From the NCBI GenBank assembly GCA_041628615.1, contig JBFKOW010000033.1, positions 1-24,401 of the forward strand: a stretch of 24,401 nucleotides of DNA. Reading direction: 5' to 3'. The notes under the pieces were generated by a model. That model was not told the DNA's origin. It worked only from the letters and a program-made list of their open reading frames with translations, and made no database searches. Origin of the DNA: JAMWZF01 sp041628615. GTDB taxonomy: Bacteria > Pseudomonadota > Alphaproteobacteria > Rhodobacterales > Rhodobacteraceae. Positions 1 through 6,319 of the stretch are shown piece after piece. The stretch's first letter is position 1. Each line of letters starts with the position of its first letter. The position numbers and the translations under genes are program-made.

Positions 1-30
1 TCTCGACCCACCGCGTCGGACCGGTCGGGC
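1..30 (+). repeat. Truncated copy (R1) of a palindromic intergenic repeat
   Basis: Bases 1-12 (TCTCGACCCACC) equal the right-hand 12 bases of the 18-base palindrome core seen complete at 3351-3368; the left part is cut off by the window edge. Bases 13-30 match 107-124, the right flank of copy R2, at 16 of 18 positions. R1 and R2 are therefore direct repeats about 94 bases apart. What lies to the left cannot be seen. Confidence 0.6.
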
Positions 31-74
31 GCGCCACGGCTCCGTCCCCGGCCCTCGGCCCGGAACGATCCCCG

Positions 75-124
75 GGACGGCGGCGTGAGGTGGGTCCCGA
101 CCCACCGCGACGGACCGGTCAGGC
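75..124 (+). repeat. Palindromic intergenic repeat copy R2
   Basis: The core at 89-106 is GGTGGGTCCCGACCCACC, with perfect 8-base arms around a 2-base centre. The left flank and half core, 75-95, are identical for 21 bases to 5015-5035 (copy R5). The right flank resembles that of R1 and runs into the 3' end of the EcsC-family gene, whose stop codon (119-121, minus strand) lies inside it. The element sits just downstream of that gene, so it may act as its transcription terminator or as an RNA 3'-end hairpin. Confidence 0.75.
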
Positions 125-919
125 CCGGCGGGTCGGCAGTTTCCGGGCCGCGAGCTGGCGGTGGAACTCGGCTGTCACCAGGGCCGGATCGTAGCGCCGC
201 GCCAGCGCCCGGAGCCCGAAATGGACGTGGGCGATCTCGACGTAGTAGTCGATGAAGGCATAGTTCGTCCCCGCCCCGGCGGCCGCGCCCAGCACCGGCA
301 CCGCCTGGGTCGCGAGCTTCTGGCCGATCACCGCCGCCACCCGCGGCGCGATGGTGGCGATCAGCCGGTTCACCGCCGCGCCGGTCAGCGCCAGCCGCGC
401 CCCGACGAAGCTGGTGTCGATGCCGTCGTCGGCCTCGCCCGGGCCGCCGGCGCCGAACACCCGCAGGCATTCGAGCCGGGTCTCGGCGGCGGTCGGGTCC
501 TCGCCGTGGGTCTCGGCCACCTCCTGCACCGCGCGGAAGATCAGGGTGATCGCCACCGGCAGCTCGGCGATCGCGGTGGGCAGCCCGCCGACCCCGCCCA
601 GCGCCCCCGACAGCGCGGCCAGCACCCGGTGCGCCCGGTCGCCGCGGACCGGCCCGCCCCGGCTGCGCGCCGCCGCGTCGTAGCTGCGGTGCAGCCCGGC
701 CCGGACCGCCTCCTGCAACTGGCTGCGGGCCCCGGCGGGCAGCGATTTCAGCACGTCCTCGACCTGCCCCCCGGCGAAGGTCACCGCCCGCAGCAGGACC
801 GATCCGGCCCGGTGCTGGCGCGCCGCCAGCGCGGCGATCTCGGCAAGGCCCGCCGCGTCGACCGGCTGCGGCGGCGGATCGGGGTTGACGAGCTTCATCT
901 CGGGATCGGGCTGTTCCAT
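119..919 (-). CDS. EcsC family protein
   Basis: This is a 266-residue protein resembling the EcsC family, named after a protein encoded with the Bacillus EcsAB ABC transporter; its biochemical role is not settled. Seen directly: two alanine/glycine-rich amphipathic or hydrophobic stretches (about residues 97-138, containing an AELP segment followed by TLIFRAVQEVAETHG, and about 194-240, containing TNYAFIDYYVEIAHVHFGLRAL). These match the family's usual pattern of a first helix pair and a C-terminal helical segment. No signal peptide is evident. Two starts are possible, 919 or an internal ATG at 898; neither has a strong ribosome binding site, and 919 is kept as the longer. It lies 31 bases downstream of the GNAT gene on the same strand, so the two may be co-transcribed. 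The 3' end overlaps repeat R2. The family call is from pattern recognition; the function is unknown. Confidence 0.75.
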   Translation of the reverse strand: MEQPDPEMKLVNPDPPPQPVDAAGLAEIAALAARQHRAGSVLLRAVTFAGGQVEDVLKSLPAGARSQLQEAVRAGLHRSYDAAARSRGGPVRGDRAHRVLAALSGALGGVGGLPTAIAELPVAITLIFRAVQEVAETHGEDPTAAETRLECLRVFGAGGPGEADDGIDTSFVGARLALTGAAVNRLIATIAPRVAAVIGQKLATQAVPVLGAAAGAGTNYAFIDYYVEIAHVHFGLRALARRYDPALVTAEFHRQLAARKLPTRRA

Positions 920-950
920 GCCTTCAAGATGGGCCGCCCGGTCCCCGGTT

Positions 951-1427
951 TCAATCGGCCGCGCGGGTGACCTCCCCGGCCACCCCGGTCCAGTCGCCCG
1001 AGCCCAGCACCCGGTCGGGGTTGGTCGGCGGCGGCATCTCGACCCCGTCGAGCCGGGAAAACCCGAACCGCGCGTAGTAGGGCGCGTCCCCCACCAGCAG
1101 CACCCGGTCCCAGCCCAGCCCCGGCGCCTCGCGCAGGACCCGGCCGATCAGCGCCGCGCCGAGCCCCTCGCCCTGCCGGGTCGGGTGCACCGCCACCGGC
1201 CCGAGCAGCAGCGCCGCCGCGCCGCCCACCCGCACCGGCCAGCAGCGCACCGCCCCCGACAGCGCGCCTTCGGTCCGGATCACCAGGCAGAGCGGCGCCA
1301 CCGGCGCCACCCCGTCGCGCAGCCGGTAGGAGGACAGCGCCGTCCGGCCCGGCCCGAAACAGGTGTCGTAGAGGTTCTCCACCTCCCACCAGTCGCCGGG
1401 CTGTTCCTGTGCGATCACGTCCGCCAT
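951..1427 (-). CDS. GNAT family N-acetyltransferase (YhbS-like)
   Basis: A 158-residue single-domain acetyltransferase of the GNAT fold, expected to transfer an acetyl group from acetyl-CoA to an amine; the substrate cannot be inferred. The acetyl-CoA-binding motif A is clear: a hydrophobic beta strand (LLLGPVAVHP) followed by the pyrophosphate loop RQGEGLGAALI at about residues 84-94. The segment DAPYYARFGFSRL near residue 115 is the typical motif B region of YhbS-like proteins. Length is normal for the family. The start at 1427 gives a complete N-terminal strand; no strong Shine-Dalgarno sequence precedes it. It is divergent from the flavin-reductase-like gene across 73 bases and precedes the EcsC-family gene on the same strand. 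Confidence 0.85.
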   Translation of the reverse strand: MADVIAQEQPGDWWEVENLYDTCFGPGRTALSSYRLRDGVAPVAPLCLVIRTEGALSGAVRCWPVRVGGAAALLLGPVAVHPTRQGEGLGAALIGRVLREAPGLGWDRVLLVGDAPYYARFGFSRLDGVEMPPPTNPDRVLGSGDWTGVAGEVTRAAD

Positions 1428-1500
1428 CCGCGCGTTGAAGCGCAGTTTCCCTTCCGGCGCAAACGCTTTAGGTCCGGACCCGACACTCCGGAGATGCCCG

Positions 1501-2106
1501 ATGTTCTACCGCCCCGCCGACGGCCACGGCCTGCCGCACAACCCGTTCAACGCCATCGTCACCCCCCGGCCGATCGGCTGGATCTCGACCCGCGGCGCGG
1601 ACGGGACCGACAACCTCGCCCCCTACTCGTTCTTCAACGCGGTGGCCTACGTGCCGCCGCAGGTGATGTTCGCCTCGACCTCGGCCAAGCCCGATCGGGA
1701 CGGCACCAAGGACAGCGTCGCCAACATCCGCGACACCGGGGTCTTCGCGGTCAACATCGTGGAATACGCCATGCGCGACGCGATGAACCGGACCTCGGGC
1801 GCGTGGGACCGGGAGACCGACGAGTTCGCCCTCGCCGGGATCGACAAGGCCCCCTGCACCGAGATCGACTGCCCGCGGGTCGCCGCCGCCCCGGCGACGC
1901 TGGAATGCCGGATGACGCAGATCCTGAAACTTGCCGGCGAGGCCAATTTCGCCGTCTTCGGCGAGGTCGTCGGCGTGCACATGCGCGACGACTGCATCAT
2001 CGACGGCGCGTTCGACGTGACCACCTTCAACCCGCTGACCCGGCTGGGCTACCGCGACTACTCGGTGATCCGCGAGGTGTTCAGCCTGGCCCGCCCGGGG
2101 GAGTGA
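1501..2106 (+). CDS. Flavin reductase family protein (FMN-binding split barrel)
   Basis: A 201-residue protein of the flavin reductase/DIM6-NTAB family, which binds FMN and often serves as flavoredoxin or the NAD(P)H:flavin reductase partner of a monooxygenase. Seen directly: the N-terminal motif TPRPIGWIST (residues 21-30) followed by NLAPYSFFNAV (38-48), the family's flavin-binding signature, and a C-terminal segment RLGYRDYSVI typical of the group. The frame is open from 1435, but the start at 1501 is preferred: GGAG at 1490-1493 lies 7 bases upstream and the protein then begins MFYRPADGHG, as is usual for relatives. No monooxygenase partner is adjacent, so the physiological role is open. 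Two inverted repeats follow the stop codon at 2121-2159. Confidence 0.88.
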   Translation: MFYRPADGHGLPHNPFNAIVTPRPIGWISTRGADGTDNLAPYSFFNAVAYVPPQVMFASTSAKPDRDGTKDSVANIRDTGVFAVNIVEYAMRDAMNRTSGAWDRETDEFALAGIDKAPCTEIDCPRVAAAPATLECRMTQILKLAGEANFAVFGEVVGVHMRDDCIIDGAFDVTTFNPLTRLGYRDYSVIREVFSLARPGE

Positions 2107-2120
2107 CAGGCGGGCCGTCC

Positions 2121-2159
2121 CGCGGTAGATTATCCGCGCAACCATAAATTACGGTTGCG
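2121..2159. promoter_or_regulatory. Two overlapping palindromes between flavin reductase and ATPase genes
   Basis: The first inverted repeat, 2121-2138, has 5-base arms CGCGG/CCGCG around TAGATTAT. The second, 2137-2159, has perfect 7-base arms CGCAACC/GGTTGCG, and its centre (ATAAATTAC) continues the symmetry with one mismatched pair, giving a 23-base near-palindrome ending 6 bases before the ATPase start codon. The AT-rich centre stands out in this GC-rich sequence. The first could be the 3' hairpin of the upstream gene. The second looks more like an operator or promoter element for the ATPase gene. No T-tract follows either. Inferred from symmetry only. Confidence 0.5.
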
Positions 2160-2165
2160 GCCATA

Positions 2166-3350
2166 ATGGACCGTGACATGCCCGCCGACCGGCCCGGGAA
2201 ACCCGAGAGCTTCCACTTCCCGCGCACCGCTCTGGCCCGCGGCTATGTCGACGCGCTCACCGGGCGGAGCGCCTTCGGCGTCACCGCCGGGCTGTTCCTC
2301 GCCGCGCCGCGCCGCACCGGCAAGAGCACCTTCCTGCGCGCCGACCTGACCCCGCTGCTCGAGGCCGAGGGGGCGCGGGTGATCTATGTCGACCTGTGGT
2401 CGGACCGGGACGCCGACCCGGCCGACCTGATCCTCGCCGCGGTGGGCCGCGGGATGACCGCCGACCGCGCCCTCGCCCGGACCATCGCCGCCCGGCTCGG
2501 CCTCGAATCGCTGCGGCTCGGGCCCTTCACCTTCCGGCTGGACGGCAAGGCCGCCGCGGACCCCGACCCCGCCGGCCCCGGCGCCACCCTTGCCGACGCC
2601 CTGCCCGCCCTGTCCGACAGCGCCGATGCCCCGGTCGCCCTGCTCGTCGACGAGGCCCAGCACGCGCTGTCCTCCGAGGCCGGCCGGGACGCGATGTTCG
2701 CGCTCAAGGCGGCGCGGGACGCGATGAACCGCGCCGGCGCGGCGCCGCGCCTGCTGCCGGTGTTCACCGGCTCGCACCGGGACAAGCTGATGACCCTGGT
2801 CGATGGCCGCGGCCAGCCGTTCTACGGCGCCACCGTGCTCGACCTGCCGGTGCTGGGGCCGGACTACGTGGCGGCCTATGTCGACTGGCTGAACGCCCGG
2901 CTGCCCGAGGGCAACCGCTTCGAGACCGGCGACGTGGCGCGGGCCTTCGGCCTCGTCGGGCACCGGCCCGAACTGCTCGAACGGGTGCTGCAGGAACACG
3001 CGCTGGGCGGGCCGGGGGCCGGCGGGCTGGCCCGGACGGTGACCGAGCGGGCCGAGTCCCTCCGCGTCCGGCTCTGGACGCAGTACGACGCCGAATTCGG
3101 CCGGCTGACCGAGCTGCAGCGCGCGGTGCTGGCGGAACTGGCGGCGGCGGGGCCGGACTTCGCGCCCTTCGGCAAGGCGGCGCTGGCGGCGATCGGCGGG
3201 CGGCTGGGGCGCGACGATCCGGTGGGCACCTCGGACGTGCAGTCGGCGCTCGACGCGCTGCGCGACAAGGGGCTGGTCTGGCGCGAGGCGCGCGGCCGCT
3301 ACGCGCTCGAGGACCAGGGGATCGCGGACTGGCTGGCCGCCCGGGCGTGA
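2166..3350 (+). CDS. Solitary AAA-type ATPase of unknown function
   Basis: A 394-residue P-loop ATPase. Seen directly: a Walker A loop APRRTGKST at residues 47-55, with alanine where the first glycine usually lies, like the GPRR(T/V)GKT form of archaeal/bacterial ATPase_2 proteins; a Walker B strand VALLVDEAQ (157-165); a sensor-1-like FTGSHRD (200-206); and a C-terminal region (about 310-394) that reads like a winged helix. This layout fits ORC/STAND-like ATPases that act as molecular switches or load protein onto DNA. No signal peptide or membrane segment was seen. The start is uncertain: ATG at 2166 or 2178, neither with a good ribosome binding site, and the near-palindrome ends only 6 bases upstream of 2166, so a leaderless or tightly controlled transcript is possible. 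The stop codon TGA (3348-3350) is part of repeat R3. No partner gene is adjacent, so the function remains unassigned. Confidence 0.75.
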   Translation: MDRDMPADRPGKPESFHFPRTALARGYVDALTGRSAFGVTAGLFLAAPRRTGKSTFLRADLTPLLEAEGARVIYVDLWSDRDADPADLILAAVGRGMTADRALARTIAARLGLESLRLGPFTFRLDGKAAADPDPAGPGATLADALPALSDSADAPVALLVDEAQHALSSEAGRDAMFALKAARDAMNRAGAAPRLLPVFTGSHRDKLMTLVDGRGQPFYGATVLDLPVLGPDYVAAYVDWLNARLPEGNRFETGDVARAFGLVGHRPELLERVLQEHALGGPGAGGLARTVTERAESLRVRLWTQYDAEFGRLTELQRAVLAELAAAGPDFAPFGKAALAAIGGRLGRDDPVGTSDVQSALDALRDKGLVWREARGRYALEDQGIADWLAARA

Positions 3351-3376
3351 GGTGGGTCTCGACCCACCGCCCCCTC
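3345..3376 (+). repeat. Palindromic intergenic repeat copy R3
   Basis: The core GGTGGGTCTCGACCCACC occupies 3351-3368 with perfect 8-base arms. It lies between the convergent ATPase gene (ends 3350, inside the element's left flank) and the ABC permease gene (ends 3381). The 32 bases 3345-3376 are identical to the reverse complement of 4975-5006 (copy R4). Its position suggests a bidirectional terminator or 3'-end protecting hairpin; it has no T-tract. Confidence 0.85.
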
Positions 3377-3380
3377 CCCG

Positions 3381-4142
3381 CTATCCCGGCGCCCGCTCGG
3401 CCCAGCCGGCGAAGATCTTCTCCAGCGCCACCACCACGTAGTAGAGCAGGATCCCCAGCACCGCGAGGGCGATGAGCACCGCGAACATCAGCGGGTAGTC
3501 CGAGTTGGTCTTGCCCGAATCGAACAGCGCCCCGAGGCCGCGGCCGTGGGGCGAGACGATCTCCATCAGGTTGGTGCCGATGAAGGCCAGCGTGACGGCG
3601 ACCTTCAGCGCCCCGAAGAACTCGGGCAGGGTCTTGGGCAGGGCGATCTTCCAGAACACGGTGAGCTGCGACGCCCCCAGCGAGCGCAGGATGTCGCGGT
3701 ATTCCGGCTCCAGCGTGGACAGCCCGATCGAGACCGAGACCGCGATCGGGAAGAACGAGATCATGAAGGCGATCAGCACCGTGTTGAAGTCGTGCGCGCC
3801 GACGAACATCAGCGCCACGATGGGCACCACGGTGGCCTTCGGGATCGCGTTGAAGCCCACGAGCAGCGGGTAGAGCGCCTCGCGCATGGTCCGCGAGAAC
3901 CCCATCACCATGCCGATCCCGACGCCGACGACGATGGCGAGCAGCAGCCCGACCACGGTCCGCCACAGGGTCTGCCAGCCGTTCACCAGGAACAGTTCCC
4001 AGTAGCGGGCATAGGCGGGTCCGAGGTCCGAGGGCGAGGCCATCTTGTAGTTCGGCCAGCCGTTTGCCCAGACCAGCAGTTCCCACAGGCCGAGGAAGAT
4101 CAGGATCGCGACGATCGGCACCGCCACCTGGCGCAGGGTCAT
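3381..4142 (-). CDS. ABC transporter permease, NitT/TauT type
   Basis: A 253-residue inner-membrane permease of the BPD_transp_1 family (SsuC/TauC/NrtB-like). Seen directly: about six hydrophobic segments, the first at residues 8-26, and the cytoplasmic EAA-type loop near residues 160-185 (EYRDILRSLGASQLTVFWKIALPKTLPEF) containing the conserved alanine, glycine and leucine-proline pattern that couples to the ATPase. Length is typical. The start codon ATG (4142-4140) overlaps the stop codon of the ATPase gene (4141-4139) by four bases (ATGA), a strong sign of translational coupling. It is the last gene of the importer operon and is followed directly by repeat R3. The substrate is not identifiable from the permease. 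Confidence 0.93.
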   Translation of the reverse strand: MTLRQVAVPIVAILIFLGLWELLVWANGWPNYKMASPSDLGPAYARYWELFLVNGWQTLWRTVVGLLLAIVVGVGIGMVMGFSRTMREALYPLLVGFNAIPKATVVPIVALMFVGAHDFNTVLIAFMISFFPIAVSVSIGLSTLEPEYRDILRSLGASQLTVFWKIALPKTLPEFFGALKVAVTLAFIGTNLMEIVSPHGRGLGALFDSGKTNSDYPLMFAVLIALAVLGILLYYVVVALEKIFAGWAERAPG

Positions 4143-4939
4143 GTCACGGCCTCCTGTTCGGCGGGGGCGCGGCCCTGGGCGACCTCGATCTGGTGGCGCA
4201 GGACGGCGAGCATTTCGGCCGCCTCGGGGGTGTAGAGATGGTCGAGATCGCGCGGCCCGGTCTGCGGCACGTCGAGCACGTACTGGGTCCGGGCCGGGCG
4301 GCCCGAAAGCACCACCACCTGGTCGGCGAGGAAGATCGATTCGCGCAGGTCATGGGTGATCAGCACGCCGGTGAAGGGCTCGCGGGCCTTGACCTGGTGC
4401 ATGATCTGCCAGAGGTCCTCGCGGGTGAAGGCGTCGAGCGCGCCGAAGGGTTCGTCGAGGATCAGCACCTCGGGCTGGTGCACCAGCGCCCGGCACAGCG
4501 AGGCGCGCTGGCGCATGCCGCCGGACAGTTCCGAGGGGCGCTTGTCCTCGAAGCCCTTCAGCCCCACGAGTTCCAGCAGGGAACGCGCCCGCTCCTCCTG
4601 CTGCGCCTTCGACAGCGTCGTGGGCACGATCTCGAGCGGCAGCATGACGTTCTTCAGGATCGTCCGCCATTCCAGCATCACCGGGTTCTGGAACGCCATG
4701 CCGACGGTGGCGCGGGGCGAGGTGACCCGCTGGCCGTGCAGCCAGACCTCGCCGGTGTCGGGGCGCATCAGGCCGGCGATCAGTCGGGTCAGGGTGGACT
4801 TGCCGCAGCCCGAGGGGCCGACCACGGCGACGAAGCCGCCCTCGGGGACGGCGATGTCGAGCCCGTCGAGCACCGGCAGCGGGCCGGTGGCGGTCTTGTA
4901 GGCGTGACGGACGCCCTTGATCTCGATGAGGTTGGCCAT
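4139..4939 (-). CDS. ABC transporter ATP-binding protein, NitT/TauT type
   Basis: A 266-residue ABC ATPase (SsuB/TauB/NrtD-like) that powers the importer. All motifs are intact: Walker A GPSGCGKST (residues 41-49), Q-loop glutamine 84, signature LSGGMRQR (138-145), Walker B VLILDEP (158-164), D-loop GALDA and switch histidine 196. The frame stays open upstream to 4999, but that extension would run through the repeat DNA of copy R4 and encode only proline-rich sequence; the start at 4939 (MANLIEIKGVRHAYK) fits the family. It is separated from the binding-protein gene by 113 bases carrying the R4-R5 repeat pair, and overlaps the permease start by four bases. Confidence 0.94.
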   Translation of the reverse strand: MANLIEIKGVRHAYKTATGPLPVLDGLDIAVPEGGFVAVVGPSGCGKSTLTRLIAGLMRPDTGEVWLHGQRVTSPRATVGMAFQNPVMLEWRTILKNVMLPLEIVPTTLSKAQQEERARSLLELVGLKGFEDKRPSELSGGMRQRASLCRALVHQPEVLILDEPFGALDAFTREDLWQIMHQVKAREPFTGVLITHDLRESIFLADQVVVLSGRPARTQYVLDVPQTGPRDLDHLYTPEAAEMLAVLRHQIEVAQGRAPAEQEAVT

Positions 4940-4974
4940 GGTCCGTCCCGGCTGGGGTGGCGGCGCGAAGGGTC

Positions 4975-5046
4975 GAGGGGGCGGTGGGTCGAGACCCACC
5001 TCACGCGCCGCTCCGGACGGCGGCGTGAGGTGGGTTTCAACCCACC
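4975..5046. repeat. Head-to-head pair of palindromic repeats, copies R4 and R5
   Basis: R4 core 4983-5000 is GGTGGGTCGAGACCCACC, the exact reverse complement of the R3 core. R5 core 5029-5046 is GGTGGGTTTCAACCCACC. R4 is in reverse and R5 in forward orientation, so the intervening TCACGCGCCG... CGGCGGCGTGA forms a further imperfect inverted repeat, and the whole 72 bases could fold as two hairpins or one long one. Relative to R3, the last arm pair changes from C-G to T-A on both sides in R5, keeping the stem. The pair lies inside the importer operon, 7 bases after the binding-protein stop codon. Confidence 0.85.
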
Positions 5047-5052
5047 CTGGCC

Positions 5053-6075
5053 TCAGTTCAGCTTGAACAGCCCGTCCGGCAGGTAGGCGTCAGTGAAGTA
5101 GAGCGACGCGTCCGGTTCGGTCTGGAACTCGTAGGTCAGCTTCATCTGCTCGATCGCGTTGGCGAATCGGTCGGCGTCGATGCCGCCCATGCCGTTGGCC
5201 ATCACGTAGTCGGTCGCCACGTTGGCCGCGATCGACAGTTCCAGCCGGCGCCGTTCCAGGTCGGCATCGGCCGCCGGGTTGCGCTCGATCAGGCTGGCGG
5301 TCGCCGCCGCCGGGTCGGCGATTGCGTCGACCCAGCCCTTCGCCACGGCCGCGAGGAAGCCCGACACCGCCTCGGGATTCGCGGCGGCGAAGTCGGTGTT
5401 GACGATGATCGCGTTGCCGTAGAGGTCGACCCCGTGATCGGCCATCAGGATCGTCGAGATGTCCTCCTCGGGCACCCCCAGCCGGACGAGGTTGAGGTAG
5501 GACGAGAAGCTGAACCCGGTCACCGCGGCGACGTTGCCCTCGGCCAGCATCGGCTCGCGGGTCGGGAAGCCCACCGGCTCGATGGTGATCGCGGCGGTGT
5601 CGATGCCGGTCTCGGCGGCGAAGATCGGGAACTGCGCCCAGGCCCCGTCGGGGGGCGGCGCGCCGAGGATCTTGCCTTCGAGGTCGGCCGGGGTCTCGAC
5701 CCCGAGCGACTTGCGCCCGACGATGGCGAAGGGCGGCTTGTCGTAGATCATCATCACCGCCGTCACCGGCGCGCCGGGGTTCTGGTCGAGGAACCGCACC
5801 AGGCTGTTGATGTCGGCGAAGCCCACCGGGAAGGCCCCGGTGGCCACTTTCGGGATCGCGTCGAGCGAGCCCTGCCCGGCGGTGATCTCCACCGAGAGCC
5901 CGGCCTCGCCGAAATAGCCCTTGTCGATGGCGAGGAAGTAGGGCGCCGAGGGTCCCTCGAACTTCCAGTCCAGCGCGAAGGGCATGGCGGTGAGGTGGCC
6001 GTCGGCCTGCGCCGCGGGCGCGCCGGCCAGCGCGGCGGCGGTCAGCGCCGCGGTCGCGAACGAGCGAATGAACAT
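5053..6075 (-). CDS. ABC transporter substrate-binding protein, NMT1/THI5-like
   Basis: A 340-residue periplasmic binding protein of the SsuA/THI5-like (NitT/TauT) superfamily. The chosen start, 6075, is preceded on the minus strand by AGGAGG with a 9-base spacing, and gives a classical signal peptide: basic MFIRSFATAALTAAALAG then APAAQA with likely cleavage after residue 24. The open frame extends to 6099, but that adds only a charged lead-in. Family features seen: the first-lobe pattern ALDWKFEGPSAPYFLA and KGYFGEAGLSVEI, then GQGSLDAIPKVATG and GFADINSL. This resembles binding proteins for thiamine precursors, riboflavin, sulfonates or nucleobase-like compounds; no TPP riboswitch or thiamine gene was seen nearby, so I leave the ligand open. 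First gene of the importer operon, followed by the R4-R5 repeat pair. Confidence 0.9.
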   Translation of the reverse strand: MFIRSFATAALTAAALAGAPAAQADGHLTAMPFALDWKFEGPSAPYFLAIDKGYFGEAGLSVEITAGQGSLDAIPKVATGAFPVGFADINSLVRFLDQNPGAPVTAVMMIYDKPPFAIVGRKSLGVETPADLEGKILGAPPPDGAWAQFPIFAAETGIDTAAITIEPVGFPTREPMLAEGNVAAVTGFSFSSYLNLVRLGVPEEDISTILMADHGVDLYGNAIIVNTDFAAANPEAVSGFLAAVAKGWVDAIADPAAATASLIERNPAADADLERRRLELSIAANVATDYVMANGMGGIDADRFANAIEQMKLTYEFQTEPDASLYFTDAYLPDGLFKLN

Positions 6076-6319
6076 GGGTGACGTCCTCCTGTCGGTCATC
6101 TGTCCGGCTGCATTCTTCCGTCAGCCGTGCCGAGGCACCATCATGCACATCGTTTTCGCCGTGTCATCGGGCATCTGCCCGGAATCCGGGCAGCCGCGCG
6201 GCGCGGTTGCCGGTTTTCGGGGCGGCCCGGCGGTGCGCCGGCGCCTGCCGTGTCGGGGAATCCGGGAGGGCGGCTGCCGGGGCGCGCCGCCGGACGGCAG
6301 CCCCCCGGGCGCCGCCGCG

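Noticed and set aside
4940..4999. N-terminal extension of the ABC ATPase to a start at 4999
   Set aside because: The extension would be encoded by repeat DNA and a proline-rich stretch; the family-typical start is at 4939.
3345..5006. Insertion sequence or composite transposon bounded by the 32-base inverted repeats
   Set aside because: The enclosed genes are a transporter permease and ATPase; there is no transposase and no target-site duplication that I can see. The repeats belong to a dispersed palindromic family.
1..5046. CRISPR array suggested by repeated palindromic units
   Set aside because: Repeat spacing is irregular (94 to over 3,000 bases), orientation is mixed and copies adjoin gene ends. 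No cas gene is present.
6076..6319. Possible TPP riboswitch upstream of the THI5-like binding-protein gene
   Set aside because: I looked for the CUGAGA and ACC..GAUCUGG-type conserved segments on the minus strand and did not find them. Only a short GTGCC-TC-GGCAC dyad is present.
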